Source: Papilionanthe hookeriana x Papilionanthe teres (Eukaryota; Streptophyta; Magnoliopsida; Asparagales; Orchidaceae). From it: 64,000 nt of DNA. The notes beneath the pieces were generated by a model. It saw only the letters and a program-made list of their open reading frames with translations, ran no database searches and was not told the DNA's origin. Shown here piece after piece: positions 22,093 to 36,860 of this stretch. The DNA is taken from NCBI GenBank assembly GCA_022702705.1, contig CM040431.1, positions 32,077,936 to 32,141,935 on the forward strand. Direction: 5' to 3'. Each line of letters begins with the position of its first letter. The first letter of the stretch is position 1. The position numbers and the translations under genes were made by a program.

Positions 22093-22390
22093 GTTGTGTG
22101 CTGGTAAATTCGTAGAAATAGAGAGATATATTGAGATCCGAAGCACATACAAATAAGAGAAAAAATTGATAGATAGAACATGAGTTTTACGTGGAAAATC
22201 CCCAAAGATAAAAACTACGGGATTTAGTCCAATAAGATATAAGCTACGGGATCTAGTCCAATCAAAATGATTTCACTGTGTTCGATGATGTTACATAACT
22301 TTACAGGCCCATGAATAACAATATTATTTAAGTGCGGTTATCGACATAACTTTTGTCTTGGGAGTGGTGAAATTTGTTAGTGAAGTGGTG
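22093..22390 (-). repeat. LTR-end-like block on the minus strand, copy A
   Basis: On the minus strand, text such as ACTAAATCCCGTAGTTTTTA and GGATTTTCCACGTAAAACTC (22,180-22,235) leads to an end AGCACACAACA at about 22,093. The CCACGTAAAA phrase and a CACAACA end are typical of the U5 side of plant copia LTRs. B has the same end at about 25,613; D has a broken version near 60,980; C has lost it. No PBS follows, so this is probably a solo or truncated LTR. Confidence 0.45.
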
Positions 22391-22760
22391 GCGACTCAAC
22401 TGCTGTGAAGGAATACCAAAGGTTAAGGTCGTGTGCCACAAAATTTGATACTAGCGTCGTTGGAAGCAGCAACACAATGGTTTGACGATGGTGATTGAGC
22501 TACAAAGGTATGGAGGTGGCGGTGACCCGATGTGACTGTCCGACAATAAAGGCAATGGTGGACGAGCAATCGTGGTCCGACGTTTGCAGTGATGAGGGTG
22601 GTGGTCGGATGATGGCTCAACTGCGAAGATGGTGGAGGACAAGGAACGATGTTCCGGTGCTGTGACGGTGGTGGCTTGATAGCAATGGTTTGGTAATGGC
22701 GACAACCCGACAACAGTGGTCCGACATGAATGACGGTGGTGGCCGGACAACAGTTGCCAC
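22391..22760. repeat. GGTGG/GGCGAC-rich degenerate repeat block, copy A
   Basis: Phrases like GGTGGCGGTGACCCGATG, GTCCGACAATA and GATGGTGG recur in irregular order. Equivalent blocks lie at about 25,915-26,350 (B), 36,410-36,860 (C) and 61,240-61,740 (D). The minus strand is open for ~100 codons in two frames because stops are rare in this composition; these His/Pro/Thr-rich frames differ between copies and are not credible proteins. Confidence 0.65.
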
Positions 22761-22802
22761 CACTGTAAGAAAATAGTGGTCTATATGCCCGAAAGGAAAA
22801 CA

Positions 22803-23350
22803 ATATGACTCACATCCAACTTAAGAGGTGACGGGATGACCAGATTGAGAAGAAAAGCACCGGGGTTCACATCCAACACTGATCAGAAAGTACACTACAT
22901 TGGAGAAGAAAGTTCTGGGACTCACATCCAACCCTAGAGATAGCGACACTGTTGAGAAGAGGATTATGATGCCTTGCTCCATTTAAGGGGGTTTTGCACC
23001 TATCCCAAATGTTGAGTGTTGAGGAAGATTAGGATGTATTGCCCCATTTAAGGGGATCTCACACCTATCCCAAATGCAGAGAGCTGAGAAGAGAATCAGA
23101 TGCCTTGCTCCATTTAAGGGGGTCTTATACCTATCCCAAATGTTGAGTGCTAAGAAGAGAATCAAATGTCTTGTTTCATTTAAAGGAGTCTTACACCTAT
23201 CTCGAATGCTAAGCGCTGAGAAGAGAATATGATGTCTTGCTCCATTTAAGGGAGCCTTGCACTTTTCTCGTATGCTGAGTGCTGAGTGTTGAGAAGAGAA
23301 TAGAATGTATTGTTCCATTTAAAGGGGCCTTACACCTATCTCGAATGCTA
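22803..23350. repeat. Tandem-repeat leader of copy B (58- and ~66-bp units)
   Basis: Three units headed by GACTCACATCCAAC-like text (near 22,808, 22,865 and 22,919; ~55-58 bp) are followed by about 5.7 units of ~66 bp. The latter are headed by GATGCCTTGCTCCATTTAAG and containing ACACCTATCCCAAATG, near 22,969, 23,033, 23,099, 23,165, 23,230 and 23,303. The same two-part array opens copy C (33,590-34,130). Confidence 0.88.
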
Positions 23351-24551
23351 AGTTTATGTATTTTGTGAAATTTGTGGAAAATTTGTGCAATTGTGGAACC
23401 TATGGAAGTTATAGAAATTTGTGAGAATTGTGGAATTTGTGCTTCGAAGAGTCTAGAATTTCGAGTGAATTTGTTTATCATTTTTATTTTTTTAGAGATC
23501 TTCCTGCTTTGACTTCATTTTCTTTTGTTCTTTCTAATTTTGAATTTTAATTTCATTTCTTTTCATATTTCCTATATATCGTTTTTTGTTCGTTACAATA
23601 TACAATCGACAATGGGTCAAGCAGCCTTATATCAATCGCACAATGTGGCATTTCAAAAACACAAGTGCTGAAACCAAAAGGTGATCCTTGTTGATTTTTT
23701 TACTGAAATCTAGTACAACTGAATACATGCTGAAAACATCCCTACAATATCATGAATACATATATGCAAGCACTGTAATCTTTCAAATGAAGCTAGATCA
23801 GAAGTTTTATGCCTTATTATATTTTTATAACATTTTTGAATTCTTATATTGATCTGTGTAAAAATACAAAAAAAGTTGGATATTAAATTCTATGCAGCAT
23901 TTTTTACTGCTTTTCTTTTTCTCTTATGCTAAAAATAATGAAAAGAGAAGAAAAGTGGTAGACCAAAAATACTGAAGTACTTTGCCTGAAAATAAGTTAC
24001 TCATTCATCATTGCCGGACATAATCCTCGATTGCTGTTACTCGATTATCTATCTAACGTTGTCATAATTCCACTACTGACTTTTAACCTTTATGAATTAA
24101 TAATCATCTTTTGATCTTCAGTATCAATTGATAATAGTAGTATCAACTAACACTAACAGATACTTGCCATTTAATTAGCATCATCAATATTCATAGTGGC
24201 TTAGTATTTTCATATTTTTAGCAGATCAAACTAGTAACTCATTTTATAATTTCATCATTCTTAATTTCTTGAATTGAAATGAAGATTAAATTTTACAAAT
24301 CATAATTGTAGAGTGAATTATTTCAATTAAACTCAGCCTCATATTTTTTTTCCCTTTTTAATTTTCTGTTTAAAATTTTGGTTTATATTCTAAATTACAC
24401 ATATTTGTGTGTCAATTTTCCATATAAATTTAAGATAATATTTTTTCTATTATTGTCACAAATATTCTGAAATACAATATATCTACTATCCCTTTTTTCT
24501 GAAGGAAAAAAATAATTTCAATATTTCATAATCTTCTTCTCCTGCCTGCAG

Positions 24552-24853
24552 TCAGGGCTGTCAAAAAAGCTCGTGGTTCGCGAACATTTGTGTTTGGTTC
24601 GTCAAAGAGTTCGTGTTCGATTCGTTCGATGAGTAAACGAGACGAACACAAATAATTATTTTTCGTTCGGTTAGTTAAACGAACAAACACTAATAGTGAA
24701 GCGTTCGTTCGTATTCAAATCGTTATTGTTCGAAATATAAAATAATTTAAAATAATTATATATAAAAAATTTATAATGTTTTAAAAAATTAAATTTTATA
24801 AATTATAATAAATTAATAATAATAATATATTAATATACTATATTAATAATATA

Positions 24854-24904
<51 letters not shown>

Positions 24905-25103
24905 ATATAACATATTATTTATATATATTAATATTGGGACTGTCAAACTGGTTCGTCGTTCATGAACAGCTCGTGTTCGGCTCGTTCGTTAAGAAACGAA
25001 CGCGAATAGTGACTTCACGAATAATTTCGAATACGAGCTTATTTCAAACGAACCGAATATGAATACAAGTTCTGTTCATTCATGTTCGATTCATTTACAC
25101 CCT
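24552..25103. mobile_element. hAT-like non-autonomous element(s) rich in TTCG, in copy B
   Basis: Copies C and D read straight through this position, so this is an insertion in B. The left end TCAGGGCTGTCAAAAAAG and the right end ATTTACACCCT are imperfectly complementary. Flanks GCCTGCAG (24,544-24,551) and CTATGCAG (25,104-25,111) agree at 5 of 8 bases, compatible with a decayed 8-bp hAT duplication. A second start, GGGACTGTCAAACTGGTTCG near 24,935, suggests two elements nested or tandem. No transposase. Confidence 0.6.
24857..24899. repeat. (TA)n microsatellite
   Basis: About 21 TA units inside the TTCG-rich element. Confidence 0.95.
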
Positions 25104-25307
25104 CTATGCAGATGTCAGGTTTCAGATTTATTGCAATTAAAACTAATTATTTTAAAAATTTAACAGAATATAATCTATAAAACAACAAATTGATCACTTG
25201 TACCTTTGCGGCTAGTTGGTGGTGGTGCTATCACTTGATGGAAATTAAACAACAAATTAAAACTAATTATTTTTACGAGGCAAAGGGAGGAGGGAGAGAG
25301 AAGATAA

Positions 25308-25327
25308 GAGGTATTCTAAAATACCTC
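25308..25327. other. Conserved hairpin, copy B
   Basis: GAGGTATT-CTAA-AATACCTC, identical to copies A and C. Confidence 0.8.
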
Positions 25328-25914
25328 CATTTTTTTAATAATTTTGTAATTAAAATATTTTTTTTTAACGTCAAATGTAGTTTTCCTATCTTAATCTATT
25401 TGTTGCTTCAAAATAAAAAAGTAGTACAACCCATCTCGAGTTGCAAAACTAAGTTCTGTTCTGTTTTGTTTTGTTTTTTTTTTGTTTTTTTTAATTTATT
25501 AATTTTTTTCTCATCAGAATTGCGAAAATAAAATTGTTATATTTGGGAACATTTTGTAGGAGTTAGTGAGAAATAAGGAGTATTTTAATTGTGATAATTC
25601 TTTGTGTAATATTGTTGTGTGCTAGTAAATTCACAGGAATAGAGGAATATATTGACATCCTAATATTGTATGGAGATCCGACGCACACACAAATAAAAGA
25701 AAATTTTGATAGAGAGAACATGAGTTTTTACATGGAAAACCCAAAAAGATAAAAACTACAGGGTTTAGGACAATAAGATATAAACAACGGGATCTAGTTC
25801 AATCAACATGATTTCACTTTGTTAATGTATGTTACAAAACTTTATTAGCAGTTGAATAACAATATTACATAAGTGGGGTTATCGACATAACTTCTGCCTT
25901 GGGAGTGGTGGAAT

Positions 25915-26350
25915 TCATTTGTGAAGTGGTGGTGACTCGACTACTATGAAGGAAGACCAAAGGTAGAGATCACGTGCCACAAAATTTGATGCTAGTGTCG
26001 TTGGTAACAGCAACCCAATGGTACAACAATGGTGGTCGAGCTACGAAGGGTTGGAGGTGGCCGTGACACGATGAGATGGTCCGATAATAACGACAATGGT
26101 GGATGGGCAACGGTGGTTCGACGATTTCGGTGACGACGGTGGTGGTCGAACGATGGCTCAAAGACAATAGTTCAACTGCGAGACGGTGGTAGACAAGGAA
26201 CGATGTTCAGGTGGCGGTGATGGTGGTGGCCTAGCAATAGTAGTTTGGTGATGGCGACAACCCGACATGGATGACGTTGGTGGTCGGACAACTGTTGTCT
26301 GGAGCCAATGGTGGCCCAATAGTGGTGGCAGTGGTGATTTTCGGTCATCA
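25915..26350. repeat. GGTGG/GGCGAC-rich block, copy B
   Basis: Same vocabulary and order as in the other R copies, including GTGGTGGCGACTCGA-like text at the left and GTTGTCTGGAG at the right. It ends where copy C would continue into the gene fragment. Confidence 0.65.
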
Positions 26351-26372
26351 TTTGGAATCTGTTGGTCGCCTT

Positions 26373-29300
26373 CAAAAATATGTTTTAATTATATATATAT
26401 ATATATATAATTTTCTTAATTTTAAAATAACATTTTAATTTTTGAAGTGTGAGATCAAATTTATCTCATATACTATCGAGAGACAATGTACCGCGAGTAA
26501 TATACTATCCCGAGAGACAAGTATACTATTCGATAGTGGGCTCGATTATATAAACTACACAACTCACGACGTCCGTTTGGACTGTGAACCTATTGTGTAG
26601 ACCGACATGTTCTACTTCCTAACATTACAGATTAGACAGAGTTTATTTTACCTGAGTTCTTTAGTTTTCTATAAAGACAAGCCCCTATAATTAATTACAT
26701 CTTAAATGACTAAAGTCACTTAAGAAAATTCTTAACGATGATCATAAGTATTTGTCTTCATGAATTCAATGTTTAGGGTTTCAAGGTCAGACAAATAAAA
26801 GTCATATGAGAAAGTTCAAATGAGAACAATTTATTTTTGGAATCAAATGGAAAAAAAGTAGAGGATGTCATGGATCCTGAGGAGTACCTCGGTGACTTCC
26901 CAAACGATCCTATTATTTGGATTTGATTTCGAATGTGATATTTAATGTTTCATCCTACTAATTTTTTTATTTAGGACTTACACTTACATGATCCCGATCA
27001 TGCAAATAGCCTAAAAAGATATGAGAGTTTACGTCGTACCAAATGATAACCTTAGAACCCTAAAAAGAGTTAGAACTTATATTGCACTATATAATCATGC
27101 AAAAGCCTAAAGAGTGAGTGATGATTTATATCGTCCTAGACGAACTTCCTCGAAATTGTAGGGCTTGTTGTTTAAGCTAAGAAGAGATTTGCTGATGATG
27201 ATCATGTATGCTCCCTCAAAGATGTTCGTCTGTATGTCTTGTCGTGCTGCCCGCAGAGTTTGTTTCGAACTTCTTGTCATGACGGCTCCAGGTTTAAGGT
27301 TTTATGGTTTTGTAGTTCATGTATCATGTTTTGGTATTGATTGTTGTTATTGTTCAAGTGTTTTGGGAAAGTTTAATTTAAGTTGAGTGACATTGGTTAA
27401 GATCTCACACTTTCATCATCCCGATATCACTATTTTCTTTTGAGTTTAGTTAGAGTTTAAATAAGTTGTTTAGCTCATTTAAACCGGAGAATTTTTTTAG
27501 TAATCATAGGTTACCTCATATGAGAAATCCTTGTAAACCCAAAAGAAGTGGATTAAGTGCGTTCAAGAGGTTGAAAAGTGTGTTAATATTTTTGAAAGTG
27601 TGTTTTTGGTTTGCAAGTATAATACGTAAAACATGTAGGGTAAGATAAAGTGGCAGTAAAATAAAATCGTAGTAAATAAACTATAGATCCGTACTTGGGC
27701 CTCTACTACTGTTGCAAGGTTAGTATCAGAAAATATAAATAAATTGCAAGAAAATGCGGTGCAAGGAAACCCAAACAAGTCGCGGGAATACATGAGCGAG
27801 TAAAATGAAACTCGTACTCTCATATGAAAGACTAGGACTAAATGTCAGAATTTGTTAATGGTGGGGGCTCAAAGCTGAACTGTGTGCTTCATTATTCTAT
27901 ATTCAGATAAAAGCCACCAACCAAACATTCTAAAGATACCAATCCCTAATCGCGATCCAAATGATTAACCGTAGACCTTTTACAAGTTTTCATAAAAGAA
28001 ATTTTAAATTTTTCATGCATATATAATTCACTTTAGCAAGCAAAAGTAATCATGTTTCAAAAAGGATTTTTGTTATCTCATATTATAAGTATTTTTGTAA
28101 AGTAGTATAGTCCACAGATAATTACTCTAATCATACTAGAGCTACCAACAACCTAAGAGCATCGGGGGCAACTCCTACCAAAGCCGGTGAATAGTATCAT
28201 CAGTCTTATTCCCTTTCTTGCGAGATCCTTGAGGCACGAGATACTTTTTCAGATCCCACTTCGTATCCCTTACTTAGCACACATAAGTGATGTCGTCGCC
28301 GCCCTCACCACTTAGACCATAGACTTACCCTAGTTCGATGATCCATATGTGGCATTAACAAATATTCTCATTTGCTCACAAGGGTTTGAATACCTTATTC
28401 AAGGTTCAAATCATTGAGTATTGGGTTATAAATGTAGGATAAGTGATGCTAGGGTATTTTATTGGAAGTAGTGAATTAACGGTTTCCGGGGCATATCTTG
28501 GTGGGATCCTAAAGTCTTAAGAATGATTTTCTTCAACAAAGGATAAAAAGTTCAGATGTCCTCCGAAATGCCTCAAAAGATTGCAAAAGTATTCGGGGCA
28601 TGACCCTGAAGATCTTTTAAAACCCTTTAAATCATTTCGAGTTCATTTGAACATATTACCTTGTTGAATTAATCATCCCCTAGTTAATTTAAGATTTAGT
28701 TGTAACTTTTTAACTTATGCTGAGTGATTCAATGTTTTAATCATCCCATGAGTAGGGTGACTAAACATTCATCTAAAGTTTATTTAGGAATTATGTGGGC
28801 AGGTGCCCTTAAGAGCATATTTGGTTATTAAGGAAATCCCTACCCCTTTCAATTGAATTTGAGCTTATAGTATTTTAAAGATGTTTATAATTGATCTTAT
28901 CTCAAATATAAACCTTATTAAATGACTTTATATCAGACCTAATTCACTACTATGCTCATAAGGATCCACTGATAGATTCATAATTTTGAAAATTATTTAA
29001 ATGAAGTGAACTTGATTCTTATAGAAAGATCACATTATCATGTGAACATTGATTTGAGGCTTCTAATTAGTGAGTTATTCTCCTCTTAGCTCAAGCCCCT
29101 CAGATTAGGATCTTCCAACTTAATTAATTTTCAAATAACAACAATTTGAAAATATTACACTTTTACTTTTTTATATAAAATGATATGAGCTGGTTCAACC
29201 CTCTAAGTTGTTATGTTTCAATCATTTCAGATGGTTAATTGTGATCAGTATTACCCATTTACTCTCTAATTTGACCTAAATCTTAATTAGTGTATGAAAT

Positions 29301-31002
29301 CCCAAAATTATCATTTTTGCCCCTAGGGCCTCCCACTCCATTATTCTTTAATTTTAACTCAAATGACTTTGAAATTTTGTTTTTATCCTACTCATAGGTT
29401 AATTGAAACATTAGAGGAGAATCTACATTTTTCTGATTTTTATTTAATTTTTAGTAATTATTTTAGCTTAAAAATAGGAATTTTTAAAGATAATTTATTT
29501 AACTAAATAAAATAAACTCCATCCTTAAAAAAATTATTGGAGGTTCGTTCACCTAGGTTAGAGGACCCCCATGAACAATTTTTTTTTTTGAATTTTGTGA
29601 ATTATATTTTAATTTTTATAATTTTTTGTTTTTTAAATTGAGTAAATAAATAAAATATATATTTTATTTTCAAAAAGTTTTTTTTTATATTTTTCATAAG
29701 TCTCTTTGACTTTAGGAAACTCATAAAACTTCATTTTATATTTTTGTAATTTTTATTTAATTTTTTTATAATTATTGTACTCATAAATTAAGAAAAATAC
29801 ATTTAAGTACTAAAAATATAGTTTCACATCTTTGGAAATTTACAAACACATCTTTATGTTATTTTCTTTTGTTAGGATGATAGTTTGGATAATTTGAAGG
29901 ATTTTCACATTTTCGTGATTTTTTGATATTTTAAATTATTTTAAAATTAAAAAACAGCTTAAAAATAAATTTTTCATTTTAACTTCAATTTTATTTTTCT
30001 TAAATTCATTTAGTCTCAAGGGACACTCCAAATCAATTTTTGTAATTTTCTATTTTTTTATTTAAATAATTATTTTAAAGCAAAATTATTATTTACTTAG
30101 AAAATATATTTTTGTATTAAAAATAATTTTTATGGCTTTTAAAATTTTTCAAAGGCCTCCTAAGGTGATTATCCTCATCTTTGCTTTTTTTGGTGATTTT
30201 TTGAATTATTTTATATTTTTCTAATTTTTAGTAATTTTTATTGATTTTAAAATAAGAAAATACACTTTTATTTTTTTAAATTAAATTTTTATTTTTCCTA
30301 AAGTCCTTTAACCACTGTAGACCTACCAAATGTGATCTTATATTTTTAGACATTTATTTTATTTTTTATAATTTTTTAATTTAAAATAATATCAAATATT
30401 CAAAAATTAGAGCTTTTGATCATAGAAGTGCCCTTTGACCCCAGAAAAATCAGAGAGGACTCCTAAGTTCATTAAGAACACACCCTTAAAACATCATTTA
30501 ATTTAAGTACATATTTAATTAATTATGATTTAATTACTCTGTCGAGTATTTGTTTTAATTAAAATGAAACACTTAATAAATATTTTTTATTTTTAGTCCA
30601 ATAAATTCTCCATTGTTAATTGAGCACAGAAGTAATTTTCTTTTATTTTTATGATTTTTAACACCATGATATGAAATTTTAAAATTTATGTATTTATTAA
30701 TTTCAAAATATCATAATTTTCTACTTATCCATGTTGGCCGCCACGTCAAACCTTGGACCCATCGAAAGACCATGCATCACCCGCTGATTCGTTGTGCTTT
30801 CCACATGTGCCCGCAGATCTTGTTTCATGCCTTTCATCCAATGCGATCTCCGTCGTTCGCTCGATATATGCATAAATGGATGTCATCCTCTCATCTTCCC
30901 CGATCATCCTAACTCGACAATCATCCATGTTATAACCCTATGATTTTGCTCGATACTTAACTAAATTAACTGTAATATGTTCCTACACCTTCATCTAAGT
31001 GA
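26373..31002. other. AT-rich non-coding DNA, possibly a large decayed element
   Basis: No protein domain was seen in any frame. There is a short (TA)n at ~26,390-26,411. Phrases TACTATCCCGAGAGACAAG and TACTATCGAGAGACAATG (26,470-26,525) are a small duplication, and ATGCAAATAGCCTAAAAAGA / CATGCAAAAGCCTAAAGAGT (27,001 and 27,097) another. A GC-richer patch at 30,735-30,960 has no convincing frame on either strand. Confidence 0.45.
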
Positions 31003-33445
<2,443 letters not shown>

Positions 33446-33540
33446 TTGATTTGATTTGTTTTATTTTCGATTTTGATTTTGGTTTTGATTTTGATTTTGG
33501 TTTTGAGTTTGATTTTGATCTTGGTTTTGATTTTTGTGGA
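33446..33540. repeat. GATTTT-type hexanucleotide minisatellite
   Basis: About 14 variants of GATTTT/GGTTTT/GAGTTT follow each other, all pyrimidine-poor on the plus strand except T. Confidence 0.85.
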
Positions 33541-33589
33541 AATTTTAAATTTAGATAAGTGAGGAGATTAGGTTGAGATGGAAAATATA

Positions 33590-34130
33590 GGGACTCACAT
33601 CCAACTCAAAGACTGGTCCAGGAAAAGCATGCTACATTGGGGAGAAAAGCACGAAGACTCACATCCAACCTAAGTGGTAGTGAAAACGTCTGTCACGTTA
33701 GGAAGAAAAGCAGTGAGACTAACATCCAACTTAAGAGGTACAAGATGACTAGATTGAGAAGGAAAGCACGGGGGCTTACATCCAACACAAGAGCTGATCA
33801 AAAGTACGCTACATTGGGGAGAAAAACTCTGAGACTCACATCCAACCCTAGAGATAACGACGGTGTTGAGAAGATGATTAGGATGCCTAGCTCCATTTAA
33901 GGGGGTTTTACACCTATCCTAAATGTTGAGTGGTAGGAGGATTAGGATGTCGTGCCCCATATAAGGAGTCTCAAACTTATCTCAAATGCTGAGTGCTGAG
34001 AAGAGACTCAGATGTCTTGCTCCATTTAAGGGAACTTACACCTATCCCAAATGTTGAGTGCTGAGAAGAGAATCAGATACCTTGTGTCATTTAAGAGGGT
34101 TTTACATCTATCTCGAATGCTAAGTTTATG
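33590..34130. repeat. Tandem-repeat leader of copy C
   Basis: ACTCACATCCAAC-headed units occur near 33,593, 33,655, 33,717, 33,772 and 33,833. Four ~66-bp units with CTCCATTTAAGG and CTATCCCAAATG follow, near 33,869, 33,937, 34,008 and 34,075. Confidence 0.85.
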
Positions 34131-35348
34131 GATTTGTGGAGTTGTGGAAAATTTGTGCAATTGCGGAACCTATGGAAATTGTGCAAATTTGTGAGAATTG
34201 TGGAACTTGTGCTGCAAAAAGTCTAAAATTTCGAGTGAATCAGTTTATCAATTATTTTTTATAGATTTTCTTGCATTCTTTTTATTTTTTTTTAATTTTG
34301 AATTTTAATTTCATTCCTTTACATAATTCATATGTATCGTTTTTTGTTTGTTACAATATGGGATAAACATTTGGTTAAGCGGCTTTATATCAATTGCACA
34401 ATGTGGCAATTCAAAAACAGTAGTGTCGAAACCAGAAGGTGATCCTTGTTGATATCTTTGCTGTGATTCTTGTTGATATTTTTGCTGAAATATGGCACAA
34501 CTGAATACATGCTGAAAAATATCCCGACAATATCATGAATACATCTATGCAAGCACTGCAATCTTTCAAATGAAGCTGGATCAGAAGTTTTATGCCTTAT
34601 TGTTCTTTTTATAACATTTTTGAATTTTTATATTAATCCATGAAAAAATACAAAAAAGTTTGATATGAAATTCTATTTAACATTTTTATAGCTTTTATTT
34701 TTCCCTTATGCTAAAAATAATGAAAATAAAGAAGGAAAAAAATGATAGACCAAAAATACTAAAGTACTTTACCCAAAAATAAGTTGCTCATTCATCATTG
34801 CCGATCACAATCCCTACCTAATGATGTCGTCATTCCAATATTATACTTAAACTTTTATGAACTAATAACCATCTTTTGGTCGCCACATCAATTGATAATA
34901 ATATTATTGACCAACACTAACAGATACTTGTCATTTAATTAGCATCATCAATATTCATAGCGGTAAGCCATTTTATAATTTCATCATTCTTAATTTCCTG
35001 AATTGAAGAAAAATCTTAATTGTACAGTGAATTAGTTCAATTAAACTTGACCTCATAATTTTTTTTTCTTTTAATTTGGTGCTTAAAATTTTGTTTAATA
35101 TTCTAAATTACACTTATTTCTGAGTGAATTTTTCATATAAAATTAGAACAATAATTTTTATGTTATTGCCACAAATATTCTGAAATACAATAACATATTT
35201 ATAACCCCTTTTTCTGAAGGAAAAAAAAAATAATTTCAATATTCCATAATCTTCTTCTCCTACCTGTGGATGTCAGGTTTCAAATTTATTGCAATTAAAA
35301 TTTCTTTTACTTTATTGTTTTACGTAAATAACAAAATATAATTTATGA

Positions 35349-35421
35349 ATAGGGCTGTCAAAATGGCTCGTTGTTCGTTCGTGTTCGGCTCATTTTGACT
35401 TGAAATACTATTCACCAATTA

Positions 35422-35508
<87 letters not shown>

Positions 35509-35830
35509 ATGAGTAGTATTTTTAAAAATTTAATTAACTATAAGGCCACAAAAATTTATAATCAATTAAAAATATTAATTAAGAAAATGTACTAAAAATT
35601 ATTAAATTAGATTTAAATGATGTTTTAATATAAACAATACTTTTAAAATCCTGTCTCAACCCTTAACATCTTATGGTTATGTGATTAGTATTGTCAAAAC
35701 AACTCTTTGTTCGTGAACAACTCTAGTTCGGCTCACTAAGCAAATGAGCCGAGCACAAACACACTTTTTGAGCTCGAAATATAAACGAGCCGAACATGAG
35801 TTGAGCTTGGGCTCATTACATTATGTATGA
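35349..35830. repeat. TTCG-rich element pieces and (TA)n in copy C
   Basis: AATAGGGCTGTCAAAATGGC followed by TTGTTCGTTCGTGTTCGGCT (35,349-35,390), a (TA)n tract (35,434-35,506), and a second piece starting ATTGTCAAAACAACTC (35,691) with GAGCCGAGCACAAAC and AAACGAGCCGAACATGAG. The start G-x-CTGTCAAA matches the hAT-like element of copy B but sits at a different place in the host repeat, so these are independent insertions. Confidence 0.6.
35434..35506. repeat. (TA)n microsatellite
   Basis: About 36 TA units. Confidence 0.97.
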
Positions 35831-35876
35831 AACAAAAATTAAATAAATAAGAAAAAACAACTTGAACGACTGCATG

Positions 35877-35942
35877 GGCCTTGCGGCAAGCTGGCCACAA
35901 TGCCATAATTAAAATGGCTGGTCGCGGGTACGAGGCACGGGG
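35877..35942 (+). other. tRNA-like A/B-box segment, copy C
   Basis: GGCAAGCTGGCCACAATG stands where copy D has GGCCAGTTGGTAG, and GGGTACGAGGC (35,926-35,936) is the B-box-like part. The A-box side is rearranged relative to A and D. Confidence 0.45.
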
Positions 35943-35961
35943 AGGAGAAGAAAGAAGTTAA

Positions 35962-35981
35962 GAGGTATTCTAAAATACCTC
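35962..35981. other. Conserved hairpin, copy C
   Basis: GAGGTATT-CTAA-AATACCTC, identical to copies A and B. Confidence 0.8.
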
Positions 35982-36409
35982 TTTTTTATTTTTATTTTAT
36001 ATTTGTAATTAAAATAATTTTATTTTAAACGTCAAATGTAGTTTTCATATCTTAATCTATCTCACCGCCTCCAAAATAAAAGAAAAGTTCAACTCATCTC
36101 CAGTTGCAAAACTAAGATTTGTTGTTTTCCTCATCTGAAATGCGAAAATAAAATTGTTATATTTGAGAAAAGTTTGTGGGAATTGGTGAGAAATAAGGGT
36201 ATTTTAATTGCGATAATTCTTCTGAGTAAATAAAAAAAAAATTTGATAGAAAAGGGATAAAAGCTACACGGTATGGCTAAATAAGAAAAACTATGGGGCC
36301 TATCTCAATAAAAATGATTTCATTATGTCGATGTATGTTACAAGATTTCACTAGCCCATTAATAACATAAGTGTGGTTCTCAACATTACTTCTGCCTTGG
36401 GAGTGGTGG

Positions 36410-36860
36410 AATTTGTTAGTGAAGTGGTGGCGACTCGATTGATGTGAAGGAAGACCAAAGGTTGCGGCCGCGAGCCACAAAATTCTATGCTAGCGTCATT
36501 GATAGCAGCAGCTTTAATGGTCCGATGATGGTGGTTGAGCTATGTAGGGTTGGAGGTGGTCTGACGATTGCGGCGATGACGGTGTTGGTCGGACGATGGC
36601 TCAACGACAATGGTTCAACTAGGATTATGGTGGTGTACTAGGAACCATGTTCTGGTGGCGGTGGCAGTGGTGGTCTGACAACAGTGGTTTGGTGATGACA
36701 ACAACCCGACAATAGTGGTATGAAATGGATGATTATGGTGGTCGTACAATTGTTGTCTGGAAATAGTGGTTGCCCGATGGTGGCGACGTTGGCGATTGGG
36801 CAATTGTGGATCAGCAGCAGCCGCGGCGACCAAGCGACGGTGGTCCGACAGTGAAGACTA
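36410..36860. repeat. GGTGG/GGCGAC-rich block, copy C
   Basis: Includes GAAGTGGTGGCGACTCGA at the left and GCGACGGTGGTCCGACAG at the right. In C and D it leads directly into ACTATCGTGGAGCTCGGGAG and the minus-strand gene fragment. Confidence 0.65.

Larger units (their letters stand above)
20585..22760 (+). repeat. Repeat family R, copy A
   Basis: From the phrase AAAAATACAAAAAAAGTTTG (~20,600) onward this copy follows the same order as copies B (from ~23,857), C (from ~34,641) and D (from ~60,050). The order is an AT-rich core with AACACTAACAGATACTTGCC and AATTAGCATCATCAAT, a tRNA-like segment, a 20-bp hairpin, a minus-strand LTR-like block, and a GGTGG/GGCGAC-rich block ending near 22,755. 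It lacks the tandem leader and the gene fragment of other copies. It is interrupted by a ~620-bp GC-rich insert at 20,988-21,610. Confidence 0.85.
22803..26372 (+). repeat. Repeat family R, copy B
   Basis: The copy begins with the tandem leader (22,803-23,350) and continues through GCAATTGTGGAACCTATGGA (~23,386), TTTTTTGTTCGTTACAATAT (~23,582), the core (~23,857-24,540), an inserted TTCG-rich element (24,552-25,103), the A-box remnant, the hairpin and the GGTGG block, ending near 26,372. It lacks the gene fragment found in C and D. Confidence 0.85.

Noticed and set aside
22758..22776. CACTGTAAGAAAATAGTG as a possible CACTA-type terminus
   Set aside because: Only a partial likeness to CACTACAAGAAAA, no partner end and no 3-bp target duplication.
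22423..22803. His/Pro/Thr-rich minus-strand frames in the GGTGG blocks
   Set aside because: Composition-driven. Frames are not preserved between copies A, B, C and D.
22803..23350. CRISPR-like array of direct repeats
   Set aside because: Repeats are contiguous tandem units without unique spacers, and the window is plant DNA.
27165..27386. 73-codon Cys-rich frame
   Set aside because: No signal peptide plus regular Cys pattern of known small peptides; surrounded by non-coding repeat-like DNA.
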